In this document: piece by piece, positions 10,891 to 22,299 of the stretch
Layout of the letters: the number at the start of each line of letters is the position of its first letter
Numbering within the stretch: the first letter of the stretch is position 1
Assembly (NCBI GenBank): GCA_023548195.1
Contig: JAJHZJ010000008.1
Span: forward strand, 6,638,215 to 6,702,214
Length of the DNA stretch: 64,000 bases
Reading direction: 5' to 3'
Source: Bettongia penicillata ogilbyi
Taxonomy: Eukaryota; Chordata; Mammalia; Diprotodontia; Potoroidae
The notes under the pieces: model-generated
What the model saw: only the letters and a program-made list of their open reading frames with translations
What the model was told of the DNA's origin: nothing
The model's database searches: none
Position numbers and translations under genes: made by a program

Positions 10891-12519
10891 TAAAGGAGAA
10901 CGCCTTTGTACATAACTAAACCTTCTGTATTTTAGAAAGGGTCTGAACTTGAATAGCTCAGTCACCTAAGGCACTGAGAGACTGCCCCTGCCCATCAGAG
11001 ATAGAGCTCTGGGAGTCTGGGGAATCCATCTATCAAGCAGAGACGCTGCACCCTGAAAGAAGGTAGTATCTGAGCAACCTACCCAGCCCAGTGAGAGTTG
11101 CCCAGAGGCAGGGCAGTATGCCTGACTAAACCTGGCAGCATCTTAATGGTTGAGGCACTTATCCAGACAAACCTAACATCAGATATGTCTATCAGCCAAG
11201 TAATCTGCCTGGTTTAGCCCAGCAGTATATGGAACCATCCAACAGACACTGCACTCTGTGAACTGCTAGTCCAGGTAAGCAGCAGAGTGACTTGTCCATC
11301 ACCAGTACCATACCCAGATATTTTCTTTGTGAGGACTCTCTGGAGAAAGAAAAGGGGCACTAAGGTCCTGCAGTTCCCCAAGTTGCAAGTGGCTTTCACA
11401 CTATGTAGTCCCTACATGTACCTCACTACCAATGTATTTTAAATTTGTTCCTATTTCTGACTCCCACAGACTTTCTATGTATTGATTGTTGGTGGAAAAT
11501 GTTTTGGAACTAATGTTCTTGCTATGCCTTTTGAACAAATTTCTTTGCTGGAACTAACTGAGTCTACTGACTGATTGTTAAGAGTAAAATCTTGGATGAG
11601 GGCCTATGAATTAGTGTTAAAAGGATACCCACCCAAAGAGTTACCCCTAGAACCTTTAAAGAAGTAGTATTCATCCTTCTAGGGACTCAACCTTCTAATG
11701 CCAATTGGAGTAGAGGGGAGTAAACCCTTAGGAGGTATTTTACAGGATATATAAAAAATAAATTGTCGGTGTTGGGGCATTAAAAACTAGGGGGAATTAG
11801 GAAAAGAACAAGAGGTATACGATCTATCACTGGACCCATATTAAAATCCTTCCCAACCTTGTAGCATGTGCACAAACGTTATTAGCCTTAAATAAAAATT
11901 CAATTCAGTAAATATTTGTTAACTTCCAATTGCATCATCTCTCTAATTATAAAACATTCAAAGGTGACTCAGGAGAAGGATCCTACTCCTTACCTTTTCT
12001 TACCTTTAGGAAATTAGTCTAATCATGCCATAACACCTGCATTTTCTATTATTTTGTACTCATAGAGTCTTTCTGAAGTAATCATTCTCACACTTGGCTG
12101 AAAATAGTCATCTACCCAGAAAATAAATGGTTAAAAGGATATTTATGTAGATCATCTTTGTTTTTATTTTTGGACAAATTAAAATGGAAGTATCAATAAA
12201 TTCCAAAGGACATTCCTTCTCAAGAACAAATTTATTTTAAATTGCATGATGTCAATTTTTCAACAAAAGGCAAATAATACTCAGAAAGGTATAAAGTTCA
12301 TGGAAGAACCTTAGAAATAGAATATCCTGGCTTAGATTGTTTTTACTAAAAATTAAATTCTGCACTTGAAATTTATCATCAAGTGACCCAAACATATTAA
12401 TCTTAAATGCAATTGAATATACTTCATCCTCTTTTAAAATCAGGTACAATATATTAAAATGTGCAAAGTCTTCATTTTAATTCACATGGGAACTCCATTC
12501 ACCATAGTATTTTGAAGTG
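10891..12519. other. 1.6 kb unassigned
   Basis: No confident family. 10960-11400 has higher GC and could be part of an old retroelement 5' region, but I found no decisive motif. 11400-12520 is AT-rich and featureless to my reading. Confidence 0.35.
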
Positions 12520-12650
12520 CATCTATGTCTTAAATTAGTCCTAAGGGGTTGCTTGAGGCTCAGATGGTAAATGACTTTTCCAGGTTCACTCGGCTAATAA
12601 GTGTCAGAAGTTGAACTTGATTTGAACTTGAGTTCTTGATTGCTTTACTC
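12520..12650 (-). mobile_element. MIR/SINE fragment, antisense
   Basis: Antisense SINE order: gaggctcagatggtaaatga, cttttccaggttcact, ctaataagtgtcagaagttg, tttgaacttgagttcttg. Decayed. Confidence 0.6.
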
Positions 12651-13807
12651 TAGATTTTTACTGATTAATCTGAACAGGAAGATGAAATCAAATGTAACTT
12701 TTCTGAAGTCTATTTTGCATCCCTCAAAGTTCTTTTAAGAATCGTGACTATGCTGGCTGCTGTCTCTGCCACTTTTCAAGATACAAATAGTAGGAGTAAA
12801 GATTAGGATGACATTTTGCTATGAACAACGAAATATAGGAGATCTAAATAGTCTCAGTGTATATAGAAATCAACGTATCCCACTTGCTGCTTTTTTAGGT
12901 AAACACCAAAATAGATCATGATTATGTAAAATATGATTATACAGAAATGACACAGAGCAGACATTATTATTTAAGTTTTATGGTGGGTTGTTTTCTTAAA
13001 GTGGCTGAAAACCTTGCTCATCATTTCAAGGATTCTGAGGCAAACAATAAATGTTGGACAAGGGTGGGAACCCTATCATATTTCTGTGAGGCAGGATAGA
13101 AACAAAGGTCATGGTTGGGGAGAGATGGGGGTTAAAGAACAGAGAGACCAAGATGTTTAAAGATGTCAGGAGTCTAGGTAGACAAGACTGGGAGCTAGGT
13201 ACTGAACTGATGAGATAGAAAGAAGAGTGACTCGAAAGTCCATAGATGACAGCAACAAGCATCTTGACAGATGGACCTCTTTAAACATTCTGGTCTCTCT
13301 GGTCATGGTACCTATTTGGGGCCAGATCTGACTCAGTGGTTCAGGTTCAAGATTGGAATGGTTCAAAGTTGTTATAGTATAGACCGCATAACATTTAACA
13401 AAGGATTTTTATTCAATAATAGCAAGGAAAGAATCCTTAGCAAGGATATTCATTGGTTCAGTTGGCTCTGCTCATGCCCTTCCTCACATCATTCACTATC
13501 TGGTTCACACCTTGACTTGCTCATCAATGGGGAATCCATTTATCCCATGTTGACCAGGCTACTCCTGTACTTAGCCTTTATGCCTTAAACAACTGGGAAG
13601 CTACAATCAATATTTTCAGTTTTAGCCTCCAGAACCAATCAAGTCTTGAAGATGAATAATTTTCTTTTAAAAGCATGGGTGATTAATTTCCAAGTGCACA
13701 ACAAGGTTGACTGATTAAGTTCCTAACCAGATTAGAGCTATTGCTCCTACCTATAATACCTTAGTACTCATCACCACTCATTCACTACCTGAGTACTAGA
13801 ATTTCTA
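12651..13807. other. Unassigned interval
   Basis: About 1.15 kb. A frame of 105 codons on the plus strand (13271-13588) has no recognisable domain. No repeat family identified. Confidence 0.35.
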
Positions 13808-14233
13808 GAACTGAGTCCTGAACTACCAAGCATTCAAACTCTACTGCAGAGAGTGCAACTCTGATAGGCTGATTCATGGCTCCAATGTCAATCCAACACT
13901 TTTGTACAAGGCAAGAGTTCACATGGAGGTCAGAAGAACATTCTTCAGGTCTCTCTGAAGAACTTTAGTATGGATTGTGAGACATGGGAGATTCTGGCAC
14001 AGAACCTCCCAGCATTTTGTGACCACATTAAATAAGGTGCAAAGTAGAGTCACAGTAATACAAATGAAATGTGAGTTGCACAAACCCAGAGATATTTCTG
14101 TTCCAAATGTTTCAACAGACTATTTTTTTCTGATCTCATATTGGACTGATTAGCCACAGCCACTGTCACTTTACCTCTGACCCCAACATTGTGATGTCAC
14201 TTGTCCTCTTCAAAAATGAACACTGAACAACAC
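13808..14233 (+). mobile_element. RTE-type LINE 3' end
   Basis: Matches, in order, the blocks of the inverted element at 36.4-37.4 kb: ctgaactaccaagcattcaa, cagagagtgcaact, gttcacatggaggtcagaag, aggtctctctgaagaacttt, gagacatgggag with tctggcacagaacc, then tgattagccacagcc and the terminal cttgtcctcttcaaaaatga with cactgaacaacac. In intact elements this region codes the ORF2 C-terminus with a C2H2-like finger and the short 3'UTR. Frames are broken here. Confidence 0.75.
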
Positions 14234-14739
14234 TAGAATTCCTACTTTCAGCTCACCTAAATTTCTCACCAATGTCAAGGAAGCTATCTTGTTCAGAACT
14301 CATAAAAAAGAAAAGGATTCTTTATCAATGATCAGTTTTTATAGTGCTGTTATGCCTAGAAGATGTTGAACTAATTGAACCATGTATCTTCAACAAAGTT
14401 CCCCACGTTGCAAAAGAGATTGCTCATAGCCATTCACATTTAAAAATAAAGTGGATGAAAATTATCTATTGGCTAGATGGATAGTCTATCCAGTTCCTCT
14501 ATATCCCAAATCCCTGAGTGGGGATTGGGTGCCTTAATGGTCTTTTGCAACACTTAGTAAATGCTCTCTTAATGAGTGACTTTGTGGAAAGTCAATGGCC
14601 ACATAAGCAATGCATAAAGATTATGTATTTGAAGTCAAATTAATTGAGATGAAATATTGAATTGGCTAATATTTGGTGTGAAATGAGTAGGAATATGTCT
14701 GATGAGCAGCTTCTCTTGTTTGGAGTGCATAGTTCCAGG
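14234..14739. other. Unassigned interval
   Basis: About 500 bases without a recognised feature. Confidence 0.4.
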
Positions 14740-15011
14740 ACCATGGGACTGCTGTGAGGGAGCTTGAGTCACATGGCATGGTGGGAAGAGTTTGCCAAAC
14801 TGGTAAAACAGGAAGAGTAGAGAAGTGAGAATGAGGCAGAGCTGGGAGGGAGGCAGAGCTGAGGCAGAGAAGCTAGAATGAGTGAGAGAGGGAGGAATTT
14901 TGCCTGGGGGAACTTGTTTGTGGGCAGGCCTAACAGAGGGAAGGCTTGGGGATGTTGGTACTCCCTGGATTGGTGATGTGTATAAACTTCTTTGTTAGCA
15001 TATACACACAT
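14740..15011. other. Purine-rich block of LTR-like character, unassigned
   Basis: A G/A-rich segment (aggcagagctgggaggg, twice aggcagagct) followed by tattggtgatgtgtataaac-like DNA with a TATAAA at about 14987. The pattern recalls a decayed LTR, but no terminal TG...CA, primer-binding site or second copy was found, so the class is open. Confidence 0.25.
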
Positions 15012-16294
15012 ATCTATCTATATGTATATGAAATTCATTGGTAAGATACTTAGGAAATTTTTTTATACCTTTATTAGCTGCTAGTAAAAGAGGTCTCTAA
15101 ATAAAAGGAATTATCAGTTTATATCCCTCATTTTTTGGATTTAGACTAGTTCAACAATTAAAGTCTCATTAATGAAGCAAACCGGGAAGGCACAGGAATT
15201 TTTAATTTTTTATTTCTCTCGCTGGAAGGAGAAGGAAGGGAAGGATGGCTTGCTTTTTGCCTTGATTGGGGACAGAAAGAACTCTTCTTAATCAAGAGCA
15301 AAATTGCTTAAGCATGCACAGAGTACCATTACTGTCTTAGAAAAGTTAGACTAATGCAAGTGCATATTTTAACAAACATTTCAGCCAAGTAATTACTTTG
15401 GAGAGCAATCTTACCAGTTTTTGAGTGATTCTCTTAGAAAGGAAGAGGTCATTGATGAGTATTCCTGAAATTGGCAACTCATTGTCCTATTGAGCAGGAA
15501 GACTATTGTCAAACATTTCTTCAACTTATCCATCTTATGAAAAAGAAGATTCAATATGAAAAAGGAAATGTGAGTTGAGAGGGTTATTTTGAGAGCAGAT
15601 GTAATAATGCAAACCCTTACCTCTCTCCAATGTGGAAAGTTTAAGAGGGGTGGGAAACTGGTCACACGTGGCCACAGGTTACCCACTCTGGTTTAGAATA
15701 ATGGAGAGCAAATTATGAAAAATATATGAATTTAGAACAATGGAGAACATGAAAAATATGTGGGATATCTTTCGTTCTTGAGATGGCATAGCACATAAGT
15801 TCAAGACAAAAACCTAGGAAATGGGCCAAATCCACACAATATGTATATCTTGAACAGTTGCTGCCCATGAAAAAAGACTTGGGACCTTGAAATAAAAAGT
15901 CACAAATGAAACTGATTCATGTTCATATTTGGAATAGTGAATGGTTTTTCAGGGGTGCTAAATTTTTCACTATCACAAAACCTCCTCTCTTTTAACATTA
16001 TCCTAATGGGATAGAGCAACCTTCTTTTGGAAGAATGAAAAACACAGGTTACCAAAGATGGTGGAAATGTAAGTAGGTTACAGCATATTAATAATGCTGG
16101 TTTTATATTAGAAAGCATATTAAATAAATAATATATAAAATATATTATATATAATATTAAATAATAATTTTATATTAGAAATGAAGATCTGTATAACCTC
16201 AAAGAGATGTGAGTCATAACACAATGAGAATGTGAGACAATGCAAGATTAGTAAAATATGGTATTTCTGGGATTTTAAAAGAACCACAGAAATC
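15012..16294. other. 1.3 kb without a recognised feature
   Basis: AT-rich, with a TA-rich run at 16120-16175. No gene or named repeat. Confidence 0.4.
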
Positions 16295-16375
16295 CCTCCA
16301 TTAGACTTAGCACGGTGCCTGGTACATAGGAAGCTCTTAACAAATGCTGATTCACTGATTGGTTGTGCTGATGGA
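16295..16375 (+). mobile_element. L2/MIR-type 3' tail fragment
   Basis: cttagcacggtgcctggtac, ataggaagctcttaacaaat and gctgattcactgattgg follow the conserved terminus shared by L2 and related elements. Confidence 0.6.
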
Positions 16376-16559
16376 TAATCCACAGAGGATTTACAGAATA
16401 AGAATAATGTAGGATGACATGCTTTTAAGGGTTGTGCTCTGCATGGTGGAAGAATACCCGCAATAACAAAACTGCAAGCCTTTTGAGTATCAACTATCTC
16501 AATATTTTCTTATTGCGTCAACTAATTTTCATTTGTCATTCTTTTGTTAATGATCAAGT

Positions 16560-16850
16560 AATCTATCAAAAAACATGTATTAAGTACTTAGTGCATGCCA
16601 GCTACTGTGCTAAGAGATGGAAGGAAGAAAAACATTTATTAAATACCTACTACTACTACTTATTGTTATTAGTTTTTCTACACCTTTATTATTCTACACC
16701 TAATTATTCTACACCTACTATGTGCCAGGCACTGTGCTAAGTGATGAAAGGAAGAGGGGAAAAAACATTTATCAAATGCCTACTACTAACACTTATTATA
16801 ATTTTCATGATTATTATTATATGCCTACTACATGCCAGGAGCTATACTGA
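16560..16850 (-). mobile_element. Three stacked L2-type terminal repeats, antisense
   Basis: The same terminal motif occurs three times head to tail: tattaagtacttagtgcatg with ctactgtgctaagagatgga (16581 on), tattaaatacctactac and tactatgtgccaggcactgt (from 16638), and tatcaaatgcctactac with ctactacatgccaggagcta (from 16770). Units two and three share the gaaggaag and gggaaaaaac junction. This looks like local duplication or repeated insertion at one site. Confidence 0.6.
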
Positions 16851-17046
16851 GACTATCTCACGTATTCCTTGCTACAATCTGGGGAGGTAGATGCTTTTAT
16901 TACATCGATTTCACAGTTGGGGGAACTCAGAGAGATAAAAGTTAAGTGACTTCTTCAAGGTCACACAGGTAGTAAGTGTCTAAGACTGGATTTGAATTCA
17001 TATCTTCCTGTTTCCAGTTCCAGTTCTCTATCCATGGTGCCACCTA
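16851..17046 (-). mobile_element. SINE with MIR-like tail, antisense
   Basis: atctggggaggtagatgctt, tttcacagttggggg, gttaagtgacttcttcaagg, cacacaggtagtaagtgtct, gatttgaattcatatcttcc and tctctatccatggtgccacc run in antisense SINE order, ending in the tRNA-like head. Confidence 0.75.
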
Positions 17047-17125
17047 CAAATAATGGTAAAAACTATATATCTTTATATATAAGTATATACATATGTGTAT
17101 ATATATATATATTTATATAACACAA
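17047..17125. repeat. TA-rich microsatellite
   Basis: Imperfect (TA)n with tatatgtgtatatatatat. Confidence 0.8.
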
Positions 17126-17129
17126 CTTT

Positions 17130-18052
17130 TTATTGTTGCAATAGATAGATTGAGGACAATTGAATTCTAGAAGGAATTCTCTTTCTTATTCTTCTGTTTC
17201 TTTGAAGTCCCAACATTAAGATAGAGAATTTTTTACATTTTGCATTTTTATGTTGACTCTTTCCATAGAAGAGTACTTTTATTTTCCTTCTCGGCAGGGA
17301 CAAACATTTCCCATTGTGATACATTGTGAGTGCATTCTCTATGTTTGCAGTGAAGTTAATGACTGAGATGTCTCAACTTTGCTGGCAAATAAAGATTTTC
17401 ACCCCCTTTCACTATACACATAATTAACTCTGGGGCTTGGGGATTTGGTTAATTGGAGCCTTGACAGCCTCATGGTGTTAGGGAGAGGTGTTTTCACACG
17501 CACAAAAATCATTCGGAGGCATCATTTTGTCATGAGACTGATGTATTAAGCCCTTGGCATATTCAGATCACTCTAGTCTCAAACACTGGCCATTTTTTTG
17601 TGTTTTATGGGAAGCACTTCACTTATGACTTTCAAGGGTAGGAAATGTAACTATTACTTTCTGAAATCCTAGTTTCAGTCTTGCAAGTGAGATTACATCA
17701 AGTATTTCAGCCATTCAGTCAATTTGGGGAGCTCCACTTTTGGACCCGATAGCACTCTTATTTTTCTGGTCTCCCCAAAATCGAAGACCTCCCCCATCCT
17801 ACATAACACTCTTTCCAGAATTTGGCAACAGTTAGGAGTTGGAGTAAATGAGTTGTTTTTTAGTTTGATGCTCATTCTGATTGGGGATGGCTTTTAGAAA
17901 TGTGACAATACCCTCTAAGTGTGGGATTGATGGTGAGAGAAGCAAGAGGTCAGAGGCAAGAGACAGAAAAACATGCAGAGAGATTGAAAATTATTTTCTT
18001 TTCTTGAGTACTTTACACACTGCCAACTATTCCAAGATCTAGCAACACTGGA
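17130..18052. other. Apparently unique DNA, candidate conserved noncoding stretch
   Basis: No repeat family seen in about 920 bases. 17380-17560 contains paired TAATTA/GGTTAATT homeodomain-type cores (ataattaact, ggttaattgg). Conservation is untested. It ends at the (TTC)n tract. Confidence 0.35.
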
Positions 18053-18399
18053 TTCTTCTTCTTCTTCTCCTTCTTCTTCTTCTCCTTCTTCTCCTTCTTC
18101 TTCTTCTCCTTCTCCTTCTTCTCCTCCTTCTCCTCCTCCTCCTTCTTCTTCTTCTTCTTCTTCTTCTTCTTCTTCTTCTTCTTCTTCTTCTTCTTCTCCT
18201 TCTCCTTCTTCTCCTTCTTCTCCTTCTTCTTCTCCTTCTTCTCCTTCTTCTTCTTCTCCTCCTTCTCCTCCTCCTCCTCCTTCTTCTTCTTCTTCTTCTT
18301 CTTCTTCTTCTTCTTCTTCTTCTTCTTCTTCTTCTTCTTCTTCTTCTTCTTCTTCTTCTTCTTCTTCTTCTTCTTCTTCTCCTTCTTCTTCTTCTTCTC
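18053..18399. repeat. (TTC)n/(TCC)n polypyrimidine tract, 347 bp
   Basis: Near-pure TTC repeats with CTCC interruptions arranged in two similar halves: ctcctcctcc clusters near 18131 and 18259, each followed by a pure (TTC)n run. On the minus strand this is (GAA)n, the sequence class able to form triplex or sticky DNA. Minus-strand frames of 136 and 140 codons (Lys/Glu, Arg) are artefacts. Confidence 0.97.
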
Positions 18400-18722
18400 A
18401 CATAACATTCCATCTCCCAACACTGACCGTTTTCATTGTCCTGGACTCTCTCCCTCCTCATCTCTGCCTCCTACTTTCCCCATTTTCTTTTTAAGTCTCA
18501 GCCAAAATTCCACCTTCTTCAAGGAGTCTTTCTTGATCCATCATAATACTGCTGGCTTCCTCTTGCTGATCAGCTACAATCTGTCCTGTATATACTTTGC
18601 ACATAGTCTTTTGCCTGTTGTCTGCCCCATTAGACTATAAGATCCTTGTGAGCAGGGTCTACTTTTAACCTTTCTTTGTATGGCACATAGCTGGTGCTTA
18701 AAAAATACTAATTGACTGATTG
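18400..18722 (+). mobile_element. L2-type LINE 3' end
   Basis: Reads cattccatctcccaacactg, ctccctcctcatctctgcct, agtctcagccaaaattccac, cttcaaggagtctttcttga, ctgtatatactttgcacata, ccccattagactataagatc, gagcagggtctac and ggcacatagctggtgcttaa, the L2 3' order seen antisense at 38.3 kb. It starts directly after the (TTC)n tract. Confidence 0.75.
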
Positions 18723-19339
18723 CCAAAGGAGATTTGAGAGTAGTTGAGTTAGGAGTAAGAGAGGTTGCAGAGGCTGCATGAGATGATTGAATTGGTGGTA
18801 AGGTAATTACAGCCCACAGCACAAAGCTCCCCTCCACTTTCCCACTCCCATTTCCCCTTCACCCCATACACATATACACACACTATTCTGTAGCTCAAAA
18901 AAGAAAAAAAATATATCTTGTTATATCTTTGGGAATGCCTAAGTTGTAGGTCTTTGGAAGTATCTTTTGTCTTCATTTACTTTACTCTCTATGCTATTAA
19001 AAACCATGGTTAACTATTAAGATATATTTCCTAGAACTTGAATGAGTATGGGAGGGGTGATTGGGGGAGGAATGAAAAGATTCATAGCGGCTTCATCTGC
19101 TATTTCTGGATGGGGGGTTGCAAGAAAAGAAGAAAGTTATCGATCTATTTTAACAACTCCCCAGAGTAGAGAAAACACATTTGCTGTGATTTCTTCAGAC
19201 ATCAATAGATAAATCAGGATGGGACCTTCAGTGAGTCAGGCATCTGTCATTATTGGTGGACTGGTCTAGAAAGGAACCACTCCTCAGAGGGAAAGTATCA
19301 GTGTAGGACAAGAGAGATTACCCTTATCTCAATGGAAAG
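18723..19339. other. Unassigned interval
   Basis: About 620 bases, no feature recognised. Confidence 0.4.
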
Positions 19340-19494
19340 TGTAGCTCAGTCCAGGCATGAGCATTCACTAAGCGCTCATTATGTGGTAGGCGCCATACTA
19401 TATATCATGCTAAGTTAAAATCTGGTCCTTATTCTCAAGGAGCTCACATTCTAATGGAGGAAACATTATGCAAGCAACCATGTGTGTGCATGCA

Positions 19495-19690
19495 TGATAT
19501 ACACACACACATGAACACATATATTGAAATATATTGCATACATACATATAATGAAATGTATATTATATATACATATATAATAATATATAATAAAACATAT
19601 ATATCATGAAATATGTACATATATGTATGTCTGTGTATGTATATATGTATATGATAGGTATGCATATATGCACACACATATATTACATAC
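19495..19690. repeat. TA/CA-rich compound microsatellite
   Basis: Imperfect (CA)n and (TA)n (acacacacac at 19501, then many atatat and tgtatgt units). Confidence 0.85.
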
Positions 19691-19700
19691 ATATAGGGTT

Positions 19701-19951
19701 TGTTGCTCAGTCGTTTTTCAGTCATGTCTGATTGTGACTCCATTTGGGATTTCCTTGGCAAAGATACTAGATTGATTTGCCATTTTCTTTCTCCAGTTCA
19801 TTTTGCAACTGAGGAACTGAGGCAAACAGGATTAAGTGATTTGCCCAACTGGGACCACACCTAGTAAGTGTCTGAACTTCGATTTGAACTCACCGCTTCC
19901 TGACTCTAGGCTCTGAATTCTATGCACTATGCTACCACCTAGCTGTTCCGT
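19701..19951 (-). mobile_element. tRNA-headed SINE, tail type A, antisense, with 10-bp TSD
   Basis: Antisense order: tgctcagtcgtttttcagtc, atgtctgattgtgactccat, cttggcaaagatactaga, aactgaggcaaacaggatta, cctagtaagtgtctgaactt, and at the right the head complement ctaccacctagctgttcc. Perfect atatagggtt copies flank it at 19691-19700 and 19952-19961. Complete copy of about 250 bp. Confidence 0.92.
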
Positions 19952-19987
19952 ATATAGGGTTATTGAAGGTTATCTTAGGTGGAATGC

Positions 19988-20307
19988 AGGGGCAGCTAGG
20001 TGGTGCAATGGGGAGAGCACCAGTGCAGGAGTCAGGAGGATCTGAGTTCAAATCTCACCTCAGACACTTGACACTCATTAGCTGTGTGACCTTGGGCAAG
20101 TCACTTAACCCCAATTGCCTCATCCTGGGTCATCTCCAGTCATCCTGATGAATATGCGGTCACTGGATTCAGATAGCTCTGGAGGAGAAGTGAGGCTGAT
20201 GACCTGTACAGCCCTCCCTCACTCAACACAAAGTCAAGTGCAAGTCATGTCATCATTTCTCTGATGGCATGGTCTTCTTTGGCAACGAAGGATGAACACA
20301 CACACAA
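19988..20307 (+). mobile_element. tRNA-headed SINE, tail type B, complete, with 9-bp TSD
   Basis: Starts ggggcagctaggtggtgcaa, has gagtcaggaggatctgagtt, cctcagacacttgacact and cttgggcaagtcacttaacc, then a distinct tail: ctccagtcatcctgatgaat, ggctgatgacctgtacagcc, ctttggcaacgaaggatgaa and a (CA)n end. Perfect gtggaatgc at 19979-19987 and 20308-20316. The gaaggatgaacac-type terminus resembles the 3' end of the RTE LINE in this window, suggesting RTE machinery moved it. Confidence 0.92.
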
Positions 20308-20879
20308 GTGGAATGCGCTAGCATTGAAGGGCCCTGGGGAAACTTTCTGGCAGATGGAAAGAGTTTAATTGAGACTTGAAGGAAGCCAGGAGAGTTCCAG
20401 GAATGGAGAACAGCAGTGGAAATGACCAGTTTAGAGATGGACTGTCATGTGTGAAGAAGAGGAAGGAGGGTCACTATTGTTGGACTATAGAGCATGCGGA
20501 GGAGGGCAAAGTAAAAGAGGGGAAGGCAGGAAGGAGATGGGTTGTGAAGGGTTTTGAAAGCCAAACAGAGAATCTTAGATTTGATCCTGGAGGTAATAGA
20601 GAGGGAGACGCTGACAAAGTCAGACTTGGACTTTAGGAAGATAATTTTGGCAACTGAGTGGAGGATGGACTTACAACAGGGAGAGACATGAGGCAGGTGG
20701 ATACTCAGGTTATTGGAATAGAGTCCAGGTGTAACGTGATGAGGGCCTGCACCAGGGTGGTGACCTTGGGAGAGGAGAGAAAGGGGCTTGTGGGAGAGAT
20801 GTTTGGAAGCTTCCCTCCCCAAAAGGTGGGGGTGGCAGGGAGGACAAAAATAACTCACATCTTTGCCTACCTGCTCACC

Positions 20880-21090
20880 AGCCCAGTAAGCAATTACACT
20901 ATTAAACTTGTGTCTGTTTTATACATGTTTTTATGTGTGCCTCTATATGTGCATTTTCTCTCCCCCATTAGAGTATTAGCTCCTCATATGTATGGCGTTT
21001 TTCCCTTTTCCTTTGGGTCCCAAATGGCTGCTAGTGCAGTCCTTGGCAGTAGTAGGTGTTTAATAAATATATGTTGCATAACTGATTAAT
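20880..21090 (+). mobile_element. L2-type LINE 3' end
   Basis: ctcccccattagagtattag, ctcctcatatgtatggcgtt, gtccttggcagtagtaggtg and tttaataaatatatgttgca follow the L2 terminal order. Decayed. Confidence 0.6.
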
Positions 21091-21094
21091 AATT

Positions 21095-21784
21095 GTGTCA
21101 GTAGCCTGAAAAAAGCCATTATTGCTTTACAAATAAATCATGGCATGGAAGAATCTACTTCACTGTCTTTCTTGATCACAGCTAAAATCACTTTTGATTT
21201 CACACTTTTTAAACCCATAAATGCCTGATGCATTGTGGAGAAATATTCATAGAGCTATTGGATGTGAAAGAGATACTTAATAAATGAAGACCTGTTGAAA
21301 GGCCCACTTTAAGATATTGATTGTATAATGACGAGAAAACTCGGCATCTTCACTCCAGTGTTTTCTTGGCTCGGTTGCTATATTGACATGAAAGCAAGTC
21401 AGAGGTAAAAGGGGTGAAAAAAATTCTCTAATAAAGTCTATGGAAATAAAAGGGCACTATGGGAATTGAAATGAAAGACTTTCTTCAGGCTTCCAAAACT
21501 ACAAATGAAATTCTGCCAAGATTAACAAAGTTTCCATGGAAAGCGGCACTCCATCTGGGTTCATGTCTGTTCAGATATATGTGAATGCAATTTAGCTATC
21601 ATCTCCTTCTCCTCTTTCCTCCACATCTTCCCACCAGACAAGGTTAGTCAGACTATTTCTATTATAGTTAACTGAAGGTGGAGTAACTTAGAGGGAATGA
21701 TTTTGTTTTAAAGTGAAGCATTCGATGACTTTTAATTGAAATTAAAAGATGCCGGCTAGTTACAGTTTAGTCATAAGACTTCAT
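21095..21784. other. Apparently unique DNA
   Basis: About 690 bases with no repeat recognised. Contains ttttaattgaaattaaaag at about 21730, a short AT palindrome-like stretch. Possible conserved noncoding DNA, untested. Confidence 0.35.
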
Positions 21785-21870
21785 ATTTAGCTAATACTTA
21801 ATATTTGAAAAGTATTTTCCACATAACAGTCCTGCAAGGGAGGTAGCTTAAGCACCTGACCTGCTAAGTA
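21785..21870 (-). mobile_element. Decayed MIR-like fragment, antisense
   Basis: atttgaaaagtattttccac, cataacagtcctgcaaggga and ggtagcttaagcac follow antisense MIR order. Confidence 0.45.
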
Positions 21871-21929
21871 AGATGTGAAATCACCGAAGTATTGGAGCAT
21901 ATTGGAGTGAGGGCTAACTGCAGAGTTGA

Positions 21930-22120
21930 GAAATTGAAGTTTTAAGCCCTACCACTGATACCTACTGGTTGGATCATCCTGGGAAAGTTTCTTAGCCTCT
22001 CTTGGTCCCAAGGCAATCTTCTAATAATGTAAGCTGAGGAATAGTTGAAGAATAATTGTTGATCTGCAGCTGTAGAGGGAGTTTCCTTCCTAATTGTCCC
22101 TATACTGGTCAAATCACCTG
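21930..22120 (+). mobile_element. tRNA-headed SINE fragment, tail type D
   Basis: Body trace tggatcatcctgggaaagtt then ggcaatcttctaataatgta, gttgatctgcagctgtagag and ggagtttccttcctaatt, the type D tail also found at 34.1, 45.4 and 59.3 kb. Confidence 0.6.
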
Positions 22121-22299
22121 TCTGGTAAAATGATGATGATGATGATGATAGGGACACAAAAGAAGTCAACCTAATTATCTGCACAGGAAAAGCAAAAGTG
22201 GATAAAAGATGTCCATCCATGTCATTATGTGCAGTTAGGTGGAGAATCTACAGAGCTCAACCACCATTTTGTACATCTTGCATGGCCAATATAACTCTT

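Larger units (their letters stand above)
19340..20800 (-). mobile_element. L2-type LINE 3' part, antisense, interrupted by two SINEs
   Basis: Left part 19340-19480 carries the antisense terminus (cattcactaagcgctcatta, ggaccttattctcaaggagctcac in outline, ctaatggagg). It resumes at about 20317 with ggccctggggaaactttctg, gagacttgaaggaagccagg, gatttgatcctggaggtaat, ggcaactgagtggaggatgg, cttgaggcaggtgg in outline and tgatgagggcctgcaccagg. In between lie a TA/CA microsatellite and two SINEs. No ORF2 frame survives. Confidence 0.75.

Noticed and set aside
13271..13588. 105-codon plus frame as a possible gene
   Set aside because: No domain, no supporting signals, and similar lengths arise by chance in this composition.
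14740..15011. Solo LTR of an endogenous retrovirus
   Set aside because: Only composition and a TATAAA suggest it; no TG...CA ends, flanking duplication, primer-binding site or second copy.
18013..18461. Poly-Lys/Glu and poly-Arg frames of 136-140 codons
   Set aside because: Translations of a (TTC)n microsatellite; no non-repeat domain on either side.
19988..20070. tRNA gene
   Set aside because: The tRNA-like head is part of a SINE with tail and target-site duplication. Similar heads across the window are SINEs too; no free-standing cloverleaf with anticodon arm and 3' end was seen.
20658..21089. 143-codon plus frame as a gene
   Set aside because: It crosses an antisense L2 end and a sense L2 tail; the reading is a by-product.
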